DNA of 8,341 bases from Verrucomicrobiota bacterium. GTDB taxonomy: Bacteria > Verrucomicrobiota > Verrucomicrobiia > Opitutales > Opitutaceae. Positions 1 through 6,767 of this stretch are shown one piece after another. The notes beneath the pieces are model-generated. The model saw only the letters and a program-made list of their open reading frames with translations, had not been told where the DNA came from and did not search any database. The translations under genes and the position numbers were made by a program. Location: assembly GCA_023410155.1 (NCBI GenBank), contig JAEYQF010000096.1:1-8341 (forward strand). Reading direction: 5' to 3'. Positions within the stretch are counted from its first letter, which is position 1, and the number at the start of each line of letters is the position of its first letter.

Positions 1-1635
1 AAGGATGGACGCCGCATCACCGTCCTGCTTGGCGCGCAGCGCACCCTCACCCGCCGGCGCGACCTGGCGCGCGTGACAGGCTTCATCTGCCTGCCGCCCC
101 GCCTGCCCGTTCCGGAGGCCATCGAGACCATGCCGATAACGCTCGTGCACGACGCGCTCGACGCGCTCGCCGAAGGTCTCCTGATCACCGACGCAGTGGG
201 CCGGATTCTCCATCTCAACACCACCGCCTCGCGGCTGCTCGCCGTCTCGCCCGAGGGTGCACGCGGCCAGCCTGTCGCGGACGTATTTCGCCTCGTGAGC
301 CGCGAAAGTGGGCGAGCGGGCGACGATCCGTGCGAGCGGGCGATCGCCGCCGACCAGCCCCTTCCGCTGGTCTCGGAGCACGCTCTCGTGCCGCCGATCA
401 CAGACGCCGCGCCCCGCCCGATCGTGTGGACCGCGCGGGCCACGTTCGATGCAACCGGCAAACCCCTCGGCGTCGCGATCGTGTTCCGCGATCCCGACGA
501 GATGAGCCTCACGCCCGAGGAACTCGTCAAAGCCAACCGTCTGGAGGCACTTGGCCTGCTCGCGAGCGGCGTCGCTCACGACTTCAACAATCTCCTCACC
601 ACGATCCTCGCCGGCGTCTCGCTCGCGAAGGACAACCGCGACACCTCGGCCTTGGGCGACAGCGAACACGCGTGCATCGCGGCCAAAGGCCTCACGCGCC
701 AGTTGCTCGCCTTCGCCAAGGGCGGCGTCGGCACGCAGACCGTGGTCGCTCCGGGCGACATCGTCACCGACGCCCTCAAGCTCGCCGCCGCCGGCTCCAC
801 CGCGGAGGTGGCGATCGAGGTCGCGGAGAACGTTCACCCGGTTCGCGTGGACCGCGCGCAGATCCTGCAGGTTTTCCAGAATCTTGTCGTCAACGCCCTC
901 CAGGCCATGCCGCCCGCGCCTCACCGGGCCCGCCTGCATATCCGTGTGGTGAATACCACCCTGGCCGCCGACCAGATCCCTCTGCTCGACGCCGGCGATT
1001 ACGTGGAGTTCCAGGTTCGTGACAACGCCACCGGCATCGCGCCCGAACACCTGCCGAAAATCTTCGATCCGTTCTTCACCACCAAGAAGCATGGCACCGG
1101 CCTCGGCCTCGCGACCGTGCTCTCGATCGTGCGCAAATTGGGCGGGCAGATCGGCGTCGATTCCAGCGTCGGCGTCGGCACGGTGTTCACGGTGTATCTG
1201 CCGCGCGCTGACGCCCCCATCGAGGTGCAGGCTCGCAAGGCACCCACCCTGCGCTTTGGCACCGGCCGTGTATTGTTCATGGACGACGACCCGAAAATCT
1301 CCGCGCTGACCGCGACGATGCTCCAGGGCCTCGACTACAAATACGACCTCGCGCGCAACGGCGACGAAGCCCTCGCCCTCTACCAACGCTACCTCAACAT
1401 CGGCCGCCCCTACGACGCCGTCATCCTCGACCTCACCATCATCGGTGGCATGGGCGGCGAGGAGTGCTTCAAGGCCCTCCGCTCCCTGGACCCCGATGTG
1501 CGCGCGATCGTCTCCAGCGGTTACGACAACGACGACATGGCCCGCCGCTTCCTCGACATGGGCTTCTGCGGCTACCTCACGAAGCCGTATCGCATCGCCG
1601 ATCTGGGCAAAGTCCTGAAAACCGTCCTCGGCTAA
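1..1635 (+). CDS. Hybrid sensor histidine kinase/response regulator (5'-partial)
   Basis: Membrane-free part of a signalling kinase that autophosphorylates on His and passes phosphate to its own receiver domain; the signal sensed is unknown. Residues are counted from the GTG at 73. A PAS domain spans about 27-140. The HisKA H-box GVAHDFNNLL carries the phospho-acceptor H169. The HATPase domain (about 255-378) has an N-box with N274, a G1 box reading DNATGI (317-322), an F-box FDPFFTT (331-337) and a G2 box GTGLGL (341-346). A receiver domain (about 399-517) has acidic residues D404-D406, phospho-acceptor D453, S481/S482 and K504. It ends with TAA at 1633-1635. The frame is open back to base 1, and the 24 upstream codons (including DGRRITVLLGAQ) look like the tail of another PAS domain, so the true start is probably outside the window. 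Alternative internal starts are GTG 73 and ATG 130; the latter has a GGAGG at 114-118. The family assignment is firm; the N-terminus is uncertain. Confidence 0.93.
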   Translation, partial: KDGRRITVLLGAQRTLTRRRDLARVTGFICLPPRLPVPEAIETMPITLVHDALDALAEGLLITDAVGRILHLNTTASRLLAVSPEGARGQPVADVFRLVSRESGRAGDDPCERAIAADQPLPLVSEHALVPPITDAAPRPIVWTARATFDATGKPLGVAIVFRDPDEMSLTPEELVKANRLEALGLLASGVAHDFNNLLTTILAGVSLAKDNRDTSALGDSEHACIAAKGLTRQLLAFAKGGVGTQTVVAPGDIVTDALKLAAAGSTAEVAIEVAENVHPVRVDRAQILQVFQNLVVNALQAMPPAPHRARLHIRVVNTTLAADQIPLLDAGDYVEFQVRDNATGIAPEHLPKIFDPFFTTKKHGTGLGLATVLSIVRKLGGQIGVDSSVGVGTVFTVYLPRADAPIEVQARKAPTLRFGTGRVLFMDDDPKISALTATMLQGLDYKYDLARNGDEALALYQRYLNIGRPYDAVILDLTIIGGMGGEECFKALRSLDPDVRAIVSSGYDNDDMARRFLDMGFCGYLTKPYRIADLGKVLKTVLG

Positions 1636-1646
1636 ACCCGCCGAGG
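1626..1646. terminator. Hairpin at the convergent kinase/SulP 3' ends, possible weak terminator
   Basis: A perfect 7-bp inverted repeat, CCTCGGC (1626-1632) and GCCGAGG (1640-1646), encloses a 7-base loop that contains the kinase's TAA stop. It lies 24 bases beyond the SulP stop on the other strand. On the minus strand a GGTTTT follows a few bases after the stem, a poor U-tract; on the plus strand there is none. It may help terminate SulP transcription or both genes, but the short stem and weak T-run leave this uncertain. Confidence 0.35.
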
Positions 1647-1669
1647 GTTGCCGCTTCCATCGCGCGGGC

Positions 1670-3337
1670 TCACGCGGTGCCGGCCAACAACGTTCGCGCG
1701 CGTTTGGCCGCCGACTCGAGATCGGCTGCGATGTTGTCGCGTCCGACTTCATCCAGGAAACCGGCCTTCTCCATCAGGAAATACGGCTGCGTGTGCGGAC
1801 CGCACAAAACCAGGTGACGTTTGTGCCGCTTCAGTTTCGCATGGAGATCCTCCAATCGTGCGAGCGCGGTTGCATCGAGTGCGGTTACCGCCGCCATGTG
1901 TAGGATCACCACGCGCGTCTCACCGCCTGCGCGGCGCAACACGGTTTCGATCTTGTCTGCTGCTCCGAAGAGCAGCGCGCCAAACACGCGATAAACGACG
2001 ACTTCCTTCGGCAGGTTTTTCACCGTCGCATGATCACTGGTCGTCCCGTCGCCGGTCATCGACTGCACTTCCGTCGTGTCCGCCACGCGCTTCACGAAGA
2101 GTGCGGCCGCGAGGATCATGCCGATGCCCACCGCGGTGGTAAGATCGAACGCCACGGTCAGCGCAAACGTCGTCAAGAACACCAGCGCATCGCCATGTGG
2201 CCGACGTTTCAGCAGGCGAAACTCGTCCCACTCGCCCATCCGCCACGCCACGACAATCAGCACCGCCGCGAGCGTCGCGAGAGGGATGCTCCCCGCCAGC
2301 GGCGCCGCCACGAGCAAAACAATCAGCAGAAAAACCGCGTGCACCATGCCCGCCACCGGCGAGGTCGCGCCGTTGCGCACGTTCGTCGCCGTGCGCGCGA
2401 TCACACCTGTCACCGGAACTCCGCCGACGAGCGGCACCACAAAGTTCGCCGCGCCCTGCGCCATCAGCTCCTGATTCGAATCGTGGCGATCGTCGATCAA
2501 ACCATCGGCCACCACCGCCGAGAGCAGCGACTCGATCGAGCCGAGCATCGCGATCGTGAAGGCCGGCGCAATCAGGCTGTCCAGCGTCCGCCAGTCAAAC
2601 TGCGGCCACGACACGCTTGGCAGTCCCTGCGGGATGCCGCCAAATCGACTCGCGATTGTATCCACCGGCCAATGACAAAGCGCCACGAACACGGTCGCCA
2701 GCACCACGGCGACGATCGAGCCGGGGACGTGCCGACTCCATTTCTTCGGCCACGCCAGAATGACCGCGAGCGACAGCACCGCGACGAGCGTCGTGTGCCA
2801 GTCCCAGGTCCGCAGCGCCCCCGCGAGCGCGACCATTTTTGGCAAGAACTCCGGCGGCTCCACGAGCTTGAGCCCGAAGAATCCCGCCACTTGGGTGCTC
2901 AAGATTGTCACCGCGATACCACACGTGAAACCCATCGTCACGGGCATCGGGATGAACCGGATCAACGACCCCAGCCGCAGCGCGCCCATCGCAAACATCA
3001 TCGCGCCAGCGAGCATCGTGCAGATCAGCAGATTCTGCAGGCCATGCCGCGCACCGACCAGCGCCACGAGCCCGACAAACGCGCCCGCCGGTCCGCCGAT
3101 TTGCACGCGCGAACCACCGAGCGCCGACACGATGAACCCGCCCACGATGCCCGTATAAAGTCCCGCCGCGGGCGTCACACCCGAGGCGATGCCGAGACCG
3201 ATGCAGAGCGACAACGCGACGACGCCCACGGTCAGTCCCGCGAACACGTCTTTGACGAAGCGCTCCCGCGAGTAGTCCTGCAGGCACGTCAGCAATTTCG
3301 GTTTGAACGAAAAATACCCACCGTCGGTGGCATTCAT
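1670..3337 (-). CDS. SulP-family inorganic anion transporter with C-terminal STAS domain
   Basis: Inner-membrane anion transporter of 555 residues, the usual size for bacterial SulP proteins. Family members carry sulfate, bicarbonate or dicarboxylates by cation symport or exchange; the substrate cannot be read from the sequence. The transmembrane domain covers about 28-418. It has the early motif GSRVQIGGPAGAFVGL (75-90), GSIESLLSAVVADG (266-279) with conserved E269, and the NQELMAQGAAN...GG.P.TG.IARTA.N segment (288-320). After a hydrophilic linker (about 419-443) comes a STAS domain (about 445-550) with DATAL at 488-492 in place of the anti-sigma-antagonist serine loop, implying a regulatory or assembly role. 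The ATG at 3335-3337 is preceded by GGTGA 6 bases upstream, a partial ribosome-binding site. It is 128 bases downstream of the DUF3667-type gene on the same strand, so it may be transcribed separately. It converges on the kinase gene. Confidence 0.93.
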   Translation of the reverse strand: MNATDGGYFSFKPKLLTCLQDYSRERFVKDVFAGLTVGVVALSLCIGLGIASGVTPAAGLYTGIVGGFIVSALGGSRVQIGGPAGAFVGLVALVGARHGLQNLLICTMLAGAMMFAMGALRLGSLIRFIPMPVTMGFTCGIAVTILSTQVAGFFGLKLVEPPEFLPKMVALAGALRTWDWHTTLVAVLSLAVILAWPKKWSRHVPGSIVAVVLATVFVALCHWPVDTIASRFGGIPQGLPSVSWPQFDWRTLDSLIAPAFTIAMLGSIESLLSAVVADGLIDDRHDSNQELMAQGAANFVVPLVGGVPVTGVIARTATNVRNGATSPVAGMVHAVFLLIVLLVAAPLAGSIPLATLAAVLIVVAWRMGEWDEFRLLKRRPHGDALVFLTTFALTVAFDLTTAVGIGMILAAALFVKRVADTTEVQSMTGDGTTSDHATVKNLPKEVVVYRVFGALLFGAADKIETVLRRAGGETRVVILHMAAVTALDATALARLEDLHAKLKRHKRHLVLCGPHTQPYFLMEKAGFLDEVGRDNIAADLESAAKRARTLLAGTA

Positions 3338-3465
3338 GGCGTTTCACCCAGCCTGCGTCATTCGCCCTTTCGCATCAAGGGCCGACCCTGCGCACACCTT
3401 GTCCTGCTCGCGCCAAGTAAATGCACGCTGCGCGGACCCACCTGCCTCGCGATCGCCCCCGTTTC
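3338..3465 (-). other. 128-base spacer upstream of the SulP gene with a small hairpin
   Basis: Non-coding gap between the DUF3667-type stop and the SulP start. An inverted repeat GCCCTT (3364-3369) / AAGGGC (3377-3382) with a 7-base loop lies 27-45 bases upstream of the SulP ATG. There is no T-run beside it, so it is not a convincing terminator, and I could not find a clear -35/-10 pair. The spacer could hold the SulP promoter or leader. No small gene is supported here. Confidence 0.3.
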
Positions 3466-4182
3466 TCAGCCCAGAAACCGGATCAAAGCCGCCAGCGCCA
3501 GGAAATAGGCCAGGTAGACAGCGACGGAAATCGCCACCGCAGCGAGACCGGCCGTCCACCAACGGCGCGCCATCACCTGCCTGAGCACGACCGCGAAATA
3601 TCCGACGTAGAAAACGAAATAGACGATCCCAAGCCAGGTCTCGGTCGCGGGCGAATAGCGCTGCAAAGGCAGGATCGGCAACGACACCAGATTTTGGATA
3701 CCGAACACATACGCGTTCACCACCAGGTGCTCCGCAAAGTTCAGACCTCGCGCCCGGAAGAGGATCCGCGTCGCCGCCGCGATGAAGGGCACCGTCGAGA
3801 GAAACAGCACATTGCCATACTGCTCGATCATCCGCGCCATCCGGTGCAGGAGTTCCACCTGCCGCGTATCCCGCCCAGCCGCATCCACCGGCCCCAGCAG
3901 CCAGAGCAGCACCAGGACAGCCGAGATGACGATCGCGACAAATTTGATCGGCGGCACGTAGCGGACGCGTTTCCCCGCCAGGTAGTCGTTGATCGACTTT
4001 CCTGGCCGCGTCACCAACGCGACTGAAGTCTGCACCAAGCCGCGCTCCCAGCTCGCCAGTTCGAGCACGGGCGAAAGCAGCCGTCGCAACGTGATCCGCG
4101 CCGTGTCCGCTCGCTGCCCACACGCTGGACAGAAGTCCCCGCCAAACTCCGTTTCGCAGTTGAGGCAATGCGCGGCGATCAC
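3466..4182 (-). CDS. DUF3667-type zinc-ribbon integral membrane protein
   Basis: A 238-residue membrane protein of unknown function. A short N-terminal zinc ribbon has two CxxC pairs, C6/C9 and C18/C21-G-Q, reading HCLNC...FCPACGQ. It is followed by the conserved block ITLRRLLSPVLEL (30-42) and RPGKSINDYLAGKRVRYVPP (59-78), which matches the pattern I know for DUF3667. About five hydrophobic segments follow: roughly 79-99, 122-142, 149-172, 183-201 and 209-236. The ribbon should lie on the cytoplasmic side before the first segment (inference). I chose GTG 4182 because it forms a GTGA overlap with the ruvC stop and places the zinc ribbon at the very N-terminus, as is usual for the family. The frame is open further upstream, but that part lies inside ruvC on the same strand and is arginine/glycine/alanine-rich shadow. 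Translation is probably coupled to ruvC. No biochemical role can be assigned. Confidence 0.85.
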   Translation of the reverse strand: MIAAHCLNCETEFGGDFCPACGQRADTARITLRRLLSPVLELASWERGLVQTSVALVTRPGKSINDYLAGKRVRYVPPIKFVAIVISAVLVLLWLLGPVDAAGRDTRQVELLHRMARMIEQYGNVLFLSTVPFIAAATRILFRARGLNFAEHLVVNAYVFGIQNLVSLPILPLQRYSPATETWLGIVYFVFYVGYFAVVLRQVMARRWWTAGLAAVAISVAVYLAYFLALAALIRFLG

Positions 4183-4790
4183 ACCCGCCAGGTAAACGCG
4201 TGACACAGCGCCACACCCGCCGCGTCCGCTTCGTCTGAGGCGAGCGGCCGACCGTGTCCCAACAGCGCCATCACGGTGCGCGCCATCTGTTCCTTGCTCG
4301 CGCGCCCTGCGCCGACGACCGCCTGCTTCACGCGCAGCGGTGCGTATTCGAACACCGGCAACTCCCGCAGCGCTGCCGCCGAGATCGCCGCGCCGCGCGC
4401 CGCGCCGAGAATTTGCGCCGTCTGGAAGTTTTGCACGAAGATCGTCTGTTCGAGCGCCACGTGCCGCACCTCCGCGGCATCGAGAAACTGCCCCACCGAC
4501 CGATGGATCTCGCCCAACGCATGCGCCATCGAGTGGCGCGCCGGCACTTGCACCGTCAGGCAACGCAACAACACCGGCGCACGGCCGGCGGCAAACTCCA
4601 CCAACGCCAAACCTGTCCCACGCAAGGATGGATCGATCCCCAGCACCGTGCCCACGAACGCGGTCCGTGGCTTCACCGCAAAACTCTCGTGCAATGACTC
4701 CGCCGCCGCGCGCGGCAAGGGCAGCGCCGCTGGCAGCGGTTTTCCCGCCAGCTTAGCCGCCCACATCTGCCGGACATTCATGCGCGCCAT
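4179..4790 (-). CDS. ruvC: RuvC crossover (Holliday) junction endodeoxyribonuclease
   Basis: Resolves Holliday junctions by paired nicks late in homologous recombination, normally with the RuvAB branch-migration motor, in the cytoplasm. Counting from the chosen ATG at 4790, the four acidic catalytic residues fall in place: D53 in GIDPSLRGTG, E114 in LEQTIFVQNF, and D186 and D189 in SDEADAAG. Supporting motifs are LGAARG, LPVFEYAPLRVKQAVVG and SKEQM, matching Escherichia coli RuvC almost block for block. The protein is 203 residues; compared with the E. coli enzyme it has about 46 extra residues before the core and a C-terminus roughly 18 residues shorter. ATG 4790 is favoured because GAGG lies 5 bases upstream; ATG 4781 is an alternative. 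A GTG at 4871 is also in frame but lies inside a tandem repeat and lacks a ribosome-binding site. The stop overlaps the next gene by 4 bases. Confidence 0.9.
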   Translation of the reverse strand: MARMNVRQMWAAKLAGKPLPAALPLPRAAAESLHESFAVKPRTAFVGTVLGIDPSLRGTGLALVEFAAGRAPVLLRCLTVQVPARHSMAHALGEIHRSVGQFLDAAEVRHVALEQTIFVQNFQTAQILGAARGAAISAAALRELPVFEYAPLRVKQAVVGAGRASKEQMARTVMALLGHGRPLASDEADAAGVALCHAFTWRV

Positions 4791-4852
4791 GCCCACCTCG
4801 TAACCGCACGCCCGCCGCACGCGAAGCTCAAAAACGAAACCCACCGCGATCT

Positions 4853-4923
4853 GTCCCGACTTGGTCCGCACCTAGTCGCGACTCGATCCGCACCTAGTCC
4901 CGACTCGGTCCGCATCGAGTCGC
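4853..4923. repeat. 22-bp-period tandem repeat with internal dyads in the permease-ruvC gap
   Basis: Two near-identical units sit at 4863-4884 and 4885-4906 (20 of 22 bases equal; each holds TCCGCACCTAGTC). A partial third unit is at 4907-4923 (15 of 17 equal to unit 1), and a partial unit precedes at 4853-4862 in the same phase, giving about 3.2 copies. Unit 1 contains the perfect palindrome AGTCGCGACT (4874-4883). CGACTCG (4901-4907) pairs with CGAGTCG (4916-4922) to give a hairpin. It could act as a terminator or processing site after the permease gene, a protein-binding array, or a slippage-prone spacer; the sequence does not decide. Confidence 0.8.
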
Positions 4924-4938
4924 CGGTCCCGCCGCCGT

Positions 4939-5673
4939 TCACCACAACAAACGCACGCCGGCGGCGGCGCTGAGCACAAGCGCGAGCGTTTCAAAAAGCT
5001 TCTGGTTGATGCGCGTGAGAATCGCCCGACCGATCAGCGCGCCGACGATCACCGCCGGCACGAGCACAGCGTTGAGCAGCAGGCTTTGCGCATTGATCAG
5101 GCCGAGGCCGGCCATGAACGGCACCTTGAACAGGTTCAGCAGGAGAAAGAACACCGCGCCGGTGCCGACGAACTCCATTTTCGGCAAGCGCATCGCGAGC
5201 AGGTAAATCGCCATCAGCGGTCCCGCTGCATTCGCCACCAGCGTCGTGAAGCCCGCGAGCACTCCGATGCTTGGCGCAAACCAAGCCGCGTGCTCCGGTT
5301 CGTCGCTCTTCGATCGCATCCGTCGCACCACGTGCAGCCCGAGCAGCGCGAGGATGATGACGCCGACCAGCAACCGGGCCTGCCGGTCATCGATCCGGCC
5401 CAGAGCGACAAAACCAATCAGCACGCCGAGCGCCGCCCACGGAAACAGTCGCCACAGATGCGTCCAGTCGGCGTGTCGACGATACGCCGTCACGGCGAAG
5501 ATATCGCCACAGATCAAGAGAGGCAGCACGACGCCGCTCGCCTGTTTCGCCGGGAGAATCTGCGCGAAGATCACGACAAACAACATGCCGATCCCGGCGA
5601 TGCCAGTCTTGGAGATCCCGACCAGGAGAGCACCCGCAATCGCGAGCGCCCATTGCCAAGGTTCAAGGTTCAT
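4939..5673 (-). CDS. TauE/SafE-family (sulfite exporter-like) membrane permease
   Basis: A 244-residue inner-membrane protein of the TauE/SafE/YfcA family; members are linked to export or uptake of sulfite, sulfoacetate and other organosulfur anions, but most are uncharacterised. The protein is two similar halves of hydrophobic helices, about eight in all. The first half has the family's opening motif GISKTGIAGIGML (19-31) and KQASGVVLPLLICGDIFAV (43-61). The second half has GVLAGFTTLVANAAGPLMAI (137-156), then FVGTGAVFFLLLNLFKVPF (168-186). A charged loop (about 116-130) joins the halves. The ATG at 5671-5673 overlaps the recF stop as ATGA and begins exactly at the first helix; there is no clear ribosome-binding site, so translation is probably coupled to recF. 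An upstream start at 5736 would overlap recF by 67 bases and adds an arginine-rich leader, so I reject it. The substrate is unknown. Confidence 0.9.
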   Translation of the reverse strand: MNLEPWQWALAIAGALLVGISKTGIAGIGMLFVVIFAQILPAKQASGVVLPLLICGDIFAVTAYRRHADWTHLWRLFPWAALGVLIGFVALGRIDDRQARLLVGVIILALLGLHVVRRMRSKSDEPEHAAWFAPSIGVLAGFTTLVANAAGPLMAIYLLAMRLPKMEFVGTGAVFFLLLNLFKVPFMAGLGLINAQSLLLNAVLVPAVIVGALIGRAILTRINQKLFETLALVLSAAAGVRLLW

Positions 5674-6767
5674 GCGTTTGCGCTTTCGCCGGTGCGCGGA
5701 CTGAACGCGCCATTGCTGACGTCGAAGATCTGCCACGCGCCGAGATCAGCCTCGGGCAGCGAGGTGCCGGTCGAGATGACCTGTGCCTCAGGGTCGATGG
5801 CCGACCAGAACCGACCGCGCCGCACCGGATCGAGTTCGCCCAAAACGTCGTCGGCGAGCAGCACCGGCCGGACGCCGCTCCGCTCGTGAAACCACGCGGC
5901 CTGCGCCAGCCGCAGGGCGAGCACGAGCGCGCGTTGCTGCCCTTCGGAGCCGAACTCGCGGGCGGGCTTGTCGCGCACCGTGAGAGAGAAGTCATCGCGG
6001 TGGGGCCCGTGCAGCGTCGTGCGAAACTGGAGGTCGCGCGCGCGTTGTTTTTCCCAGCGGGCGAGCAGCGATTCCGCCGTCGCGTCGGCTTGGTCCGGTT
6101 CATACGCGAGACCAGCGGGCTCGTTCGCGTCGGCAACACGCGCGTAGGTGGCCGCCACCGCCGTCGCGAGCGCCTGAAAACCCGCCGCCCGCCGCGTCAC
6201 CAACTCCGCCGCTGCCGGGGCCATCGCGTGTTCGAAGGCGGACAGTTCGCCGGTGTCAGCCGTGCCGCGCTTCAGGAGTGCGTTGCGTGCGGCGAGCGCT
6301 TTCGCATACGCCTGCAAGGCGACGAGGTATCCAGAATCCACCGACGCAAGCGTGAGATCCATCCAGCGCCGCCGCACGCTCGGCGCGCCGCGGACGAGAA
6401 GCTGGTCCTGTGAGGAGAAGACCACGAGGGGGAACTTGCCCACGTGCTCGGCGAGCCGGGTGATTTTTGTCTGATCCCACCACAGCTCGCGCCCGTCGCG
6501 GCGCAGCCGGATCGTCACGCGCGTGTCGCCCAGTTGTTCGTGCTCGAACTCCGCCGAGAGGGCGGCCTCGGGCTGGCCGTGTGAAATGAGGAGCTTGGCG
6601 TCGCTGGTGCGAAACGAACGCAACGCCCCGAAGAAGCCGGCCGCTTCGAGGAAGTTGGTTTTACCCTGGCCATTACCGCCAAGGAGAAACTGCTGACGAC
6701 CCTCCAGAGTGAGCGCGGCGAAGCTCACGTTGCGAAAGTGAGTGAGCGTGAGTCGACGAAGCCGCAT
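5670..6767 (-). CDS. recF: DNA replication and repair protein RecF
   Basis: SMC-like ABC ATPase that, with RecO and RecR, helps load RecA at single-strand gaps in the cytoplasm. The protein is 365 residues, the normal RecF length. The N-terminus MRLRRLTLTHFRNV is typical of RecF. Walker A is GGNGQGKTN (30-38), followed by FLEA. The mid-region VVFSSQDQLLVRGAPSVRRR (115-134) matches the family's conserved block. The ABC signature is FGSEGQQRAL (272-281), and Walker B is VLLADDVLGELD (302-313). All ATPase motifs are intact. The start at ATG 6765-6767 is set by homology; upstream frame to 6929 would run into the divergent isomerase gene and is rejected. No strong ribosome-binding site is visible. 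It leads the leftward cluster and its TGA overlaps the next ATG. In many bacteria recF sits with dnaA and dnaN; those genes are not seen here. Confidence 0.96.
   Translation of the reverse strand: MRLRRLTLTHFRNVSFAALTLEGRQQFLLGGNGQGKTNFLEAAGFFGALRSFRTSDAKLLISHGQPEAALSAEFEHEQLGDTRVTIRLRRDGRELWWDQTKITRLAEHVGKFPLVVFSSQDQLLVRGAPSVRRRWMDLTLASVDSGYLVALQAYAKALAARNALLKRGTADTGELSAFEHAMAPAAAELVTRRAAGFQALATAVAATYARVADANEPAGLAYEPDQADATAESLLARWEKQRARDLQFRTTLHGPHRDDFSLTVRDKPAREFGSEGQQRALVLALRLAQAAWFHERSGVRPVLLADDVLGELDPVRRGRFWSAIDPEAQVISTGTSLPEADLGAWQIFDVSNGAFSPRTGESANA

Noticed and set aside
2..76. An upstream gene ending at TGA 74-76 overlapping GTG 73
   Set aside because: In that frame nearly 90% of second codon positions are G or C, unlike real proteins, and the peptide is low-complexity Ala/Ser/Pro/Arg. 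The kinase frame is the coding-like one.
2030..3508. A 492-codon open frame on the + strand opposite the SulP gene
   Set aside because: It is very rich in Arg, His and Gln with no recognisable motif and lies antisense to a clearly assigned transporter; long antisense frames are expected at this G+C content.
4183..4563. N-terminal extension of the DUF3667-type protein by 127 residues
   Set aside because: It lies wholly inside ruvC on the same strand, is Arg/Gly/Ala-rich shadow, and would place the zinc ribbon mid-protein.
4791..4871. A longer RuvC starting at GTG 4871
   Set aside because: The start codon lies within the tandem repeat directly after an in-frame TAG, has no ribosome-binding site, and the added residues do not resemble any domain.
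4853..4923. The tandem repeat as a CRISPR array
   Set aside because: The units are directly abutting with no unique spacers, and no cas genes are present.
5086..5889. A 267-codon + strand frame opposite the permease and recF
   Set aside because: Its composition is His/Arg/Gln-rich shadow without motifs, and it crosses the junction of two well-supported genes on the other strand.
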